A DNA stretch of 39,070 bases, from contig DASRUL010000017.1 of the NCBI GenBank assembly GCA_035655455.1, positions 1-39,070 of the forward strand. Direction: 5' to 3'. Every line of letters begins with the position of its first letter. Positions within the stretch are counted from its first letter, which is position 1. Of the stretch, positions 37,110 to 39,070 are shown in pieces. The notes beneath the pieces were generated by a model that saw only the letters and a program-made list of their open reading frames with translations, did no database searches and was not told the origin of the DNA. The stretch comes from JAHFKM01 sp035655455 (GTDB lineage: Archaea; Nanobdellota; Nanobdellia; SCGC-AAA011-G17; GW2011-AR18). A program made the position numbers and the translations under genes.

Positions 37110-38024
37110 TTAAGCGAGGAGGTCGCCTGATTGTTCTTCTTCCGGGATGAGCTTTATGGAATCTGTTTGGATGACCTTTCTGAAGCCATAAATCATATGG
37201 ACTTCTAATGGTTCTGCGATGTATTCTTGGGAAACATCGATGACGGCGTGGCACGCTACTTCTTTAGCATCTTGGCTGAAGTCTAAGCGTCCTCCGCTTA
37301 ATCCCGCGCACTGGAACGGTATTCCCAGATAGGATACTGAAAGGTCGACGAGAGCGTTTGTTGAGAAAGGTTCCTCAAGATTTTCTCGAGAGACGAGGTC
37401 TCCTTTGTCTGTTTTTTTGAGGGTGAGGGTGATGCGAACGTTTGCTTGGTTGTTGCCGAGGCTGTTGACGTTTTTTTGGATAGAGGTTACTTGAAGTGGT
37501 GTTCTTGGTTGTTTTGTTGTTGTGATGGTTTCGCTTCTGTCGCAGGGGATAGGCGTTTTTGCCGAGGATGATTTCTTAACGCAAAAGCCTTCGACGAAGT
37601 GTCTTGATTCAACGAGATAGCTGAAGATTGCTGCGATGTTTGTGCTGTATGGGACGCCGGGGTTTAATCGTTCATAGCTGAAAGGGCCAAAATCTTGTTC
37701 TGCTTGTTTTGGAAAGAGTTTTCCTTCTATTTCTTCTGCTGGCTCGAGGGTGAAGGGCTCGCAGCTGTTTTCTGGAATGCCTCCAAGGCGTTTGGTGACA
37801 AAGTCATTGACGCAGACGTTGCCTGAGAGTGGTGCTGTCGGGTTGTTGTTGGTGATGCGTGTTTTCACGAGAAAGGGTTCTGTTTCTCCGAGAAATCTTT
37901 CTGGAAATTCGACGAATTCTACTTTGACGCCTTCTCCTGAAACTGTTTGTTGTCTGTTAGGGAGATATTGGCAGCCTGCGGCAACGAGGAGGAAGAGAAA
38001 AAAAAACACCGCCTTTTTTTTCAT
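37110..38024 (-). CDS. Secreted lipoprotein, family unknown (copy 2)
   Basis: 304 residues. The signal MKKKAVFFFLFLLVAAGCQY carries the lipobox AAGC. Two beta-rich domains follow: VEFVEFPERFLGETEPFLVK with TRITNNNPTAPLSGNV, and TPLQVTSIQKNVNSLGNNQA then VRITLTLKKTDKGDL. The second domain aligns with PVQITSLTQRP... of copy 1 in order of elements, so the genes look like diverged duplicates. Likely an adhesion or surface-structure protein; no catalytic motif is seen. Confidence 0.75.
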   Translation of the reverse strand: MKKKAVFFFLFLLVAAGCQYLPNRQQTVSGEGVKVEFVEFPERFLGETEPFLVKTRITNNNPTAPLSGNVCVNDFVTKRLGGIPENSCEPFTLEPAEEIEGKLFPKQAEQDFGPFSYERLNPGVPYSTNIAAIFSYLVESRHFVEGFCVKKSSSAKTPIPCDRSETITTTKQPRTPLQVTSIQKNVNSLGNNQANVRITLTLKKTDKGDLVSRENLEEPFSTNALVDLSVSYLGIPFQCAGLSGGRLDFSQDAKEVACHAVIDVSQEYIAEPLEVHMIYGFRKVIQTDSIKLIPEEEQSGDLLA

Positions 38025-38060
38025 GAACGTTTTTAAGCCTATGTCTGTTAAAAAAGGTTT

Positions 38061-39070
38061 CTATGAGACGAGGGCTGGTGGCCTACGGGCTTTTACGACG
38101 ACTGGCTCGTCTGTTTGGTAGATGTAATGCGCTTCTGCGTGGATAAAATCATAACTCATTCTGGAGAATGCTTCGCCGTATTTGAACCTGCAGTCAAAAC
38201 CCATGTCTCTGTTTGTGCCGAGGATGTCGATGCATTCTTTCTTTGTCAGGCTCGAGCTCCCGAGTGTCTCCTCGCTGCAGTCCTTGTTGATTTTTGCGAG
38301 TGTTTCTTCTTTGAGGCTGTACACTCTAAATCCTTCTTCGTTTACAACACCTGTAAAGTAGAAAGGACAGGAGACTGTTGTTTCCCCGTATTCGCTGTCG
38401 CCTTCGAGGTGGAAGTAGTCTGGGACAAACACGTCGAGCGATTCAAGTTTTTTTAGTTGGCCGCGCCATTCTCCGAAGTTGTTTGTTAGGGAAACTCCAA
38501 AGGGATGTGCGGTGTTTTCTACGAAAGGTTGAGAGGTGTGTGTTCCTATGCCGAGATTTAAGGGGCCTGGTGTTGCTCGTGAGGTGACAGTTCCATCAGA
38601 TCTGAGTTGTGGCTCGACGACGCCGAAAAATGCGAAGATGTCGACAGGAGGCTGTTTTGATCTGAGTTTGCGGACGACGTTTTTATCGAGCAGGTAAGTG
38701 GGATGGCTTGCTTTGGAGTAAAAGGTGTACCTGATGAGTATGCGCGCTGTTTCAGCTGCCTCTGCAGGAAGCACTCGCTCTGTGGCGAGCGGTGAGGCTG
38801 ACGCTTGTACTCCTCGAATAATAGTTTCTTCTTTTGGGGTGATTCCTTTAGGAAAGATGCATCTCGCGCTTAATGCCTCGTTGACACCTTTAGGAATTCT
38901 TGCGGTGTTTTCTAATGCGTCAATTGCTGAGACTTCTGCTTGAACGATTTCATTGCCTAGCTCGCAGTCTACAATAAGGTCTAAGTCTAGCAAGGGGCTG
39001 AATGCGGTGAATCTTCCGGCGATTTCAACAGGTTCACCAAAAAATGGCTGGCCGATTTGTTGGAATTTCA
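38061..39070 (-). CDS. Third beta-rich surface-type protein (partial, N-terminus off window)
   Basis: About 336 residues visible, open to the right edge (KFQQIGQPFFGEPVEIAGRF is the earliest readable stretch), so the signal peptide is not seen. A Cys-containing segment DLIVDCELGNEIVQAEVSAI, helices around TERVLPAEAAETARILIRYT, and a strand-rich C-terminal half with CPFYFTG, DCSEETLG, KKECIDIL and FDCRFKYGEAF. It ends VVVKARRPPALVS. Its place beside copies 1 and 2 suggests a surface-protein cluster. Family unknown. Confidence 0.65.
   Translation of the reverse strand, partial: KFQQIGQPFFGEPVEIAGRFTAFSPLLDLDLIVDCELGNEIVQAEVSAIDALENTARIPKGVNEALSARCIFPKGITPKEETIIRGVQASASPLATERVLPAEAAETARILIRYTFYSKASHPTYLLDKNVVRKLRSKQPPVDIFAFFGVVEPQLRSDGTVTSRATPGPLNLGIGTHTSQPFVENTAHPFGVSLTNNFGEWRGQLKKLESLDVFVPDYFHLEGDSEYGETTVSCPFYFTGVVNEEGFRVYSLKEETLAKINKDCSEETLGSSSLTKKECIDILGTNRDMGFDCRFKYGEAFSRMSYDFIHAEAHYIYQTDEPVVVKARRPPALVS

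Noticed and set aside
1..39070. CRISPR arrays, transposons, integrases or prophage
   Set aside because: No regularly spaced repeats, transposase/integrase motifs or phage structural genes were seen; the holin-like label at 22552 is too weak.

Overview
This is archaeal chromosome, most likely from a small-genome DPANN lineage close to Woesearchaeota/Pacearchaeota. The archaeal assignment rests on TATA-led, often leaderless genes, a thermosome, aIF2-alpha, L44e, S27e, Nop10, RpoN, GINS, Sec61-beta, Pth2, the archaeal phosphoglycerate mutase, split PheS/PheT and TrmB. The narrower DPANN placement is inference from several small families I associate with that group.

Layout. 1-5 kb: start of a winged-helix regulator, a SIMPL protein, then a PAS regulator - glycosyltransferase - unknown - MinD-like run, Pth2 and SecG. 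5.1-8 kb (minus strand): an unknown protein, RNase P RNA, a YbaK-type deacylase, an unknown gene and an M23-type peptidase. 8.1-10.2 kb: an AT-rich extracytoplasmic redox operon (ATP-cone, CcdA, thioredoxin lipoprotein, rhodanese). 10.4-16.1 kb: alaS, thermosome, cysS. 16-22 kb: tandem paralogues, rpoN, ferredoxin/peroxiredoxin, NUDIX/NYN/M50, TPR and a deviant endonuclease V. 22.2-23.6 kb: an initiator tRNA and rnhB, both interrupted by introns. 23.6-29.2 kb: scpA, a DUF4013 membrane protein, pheT, pheS, trmB. 29.2-29.5 kb: an abrupt strand-composition switch, a candidate replication origin. 29.5-34.8 kb: apgM and an information-processing operon (GINS, L44e, S27e, aIF2-alpha, Nop10) followed by a PAC2 protein. 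34.8-39 kb: an EndoQ-like nuclease and three secreted proteins, two with clear lipoboxes.

The outstanding discovery is at 22.24-22.97 kb. The initiator tRNA-Met is split by four introns (28, 14, 30 and 27 nt; 99 nt of intron against 75 nt of mature tRNA). Each site has two 3-nt bulges separated by a 4-bp helix, the bulge-helix-bulge (BHB) recognised by archaeal tRNA-splicing endonuclease. About 490 bases downstream, the RNase HII gene carries a 28-nt intron of the same architecture inside its catalytic DxAGRG motif. Removing it restores the frame and the motif exactly, so this is a protein-coding pre-mRNA that should be spliced by the tRNA machinery.

How the genes work together: most of the window is core translation (alaS, cysS, pheST, initiator tRNA, RNase P, aIF2-alpha, L44e, S27e, Nop10, Pth2, a deacylase), replication and repair (GINS, ScpA, RNase HII, EndoV-like, EndoQ) and protein quality control (thermosome, M50, PAC2). 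The redox operon, the EndoQ gene and the M23 peptidase look more accessory. All coordinates and base counts were read by eye; no database or folding program was used.
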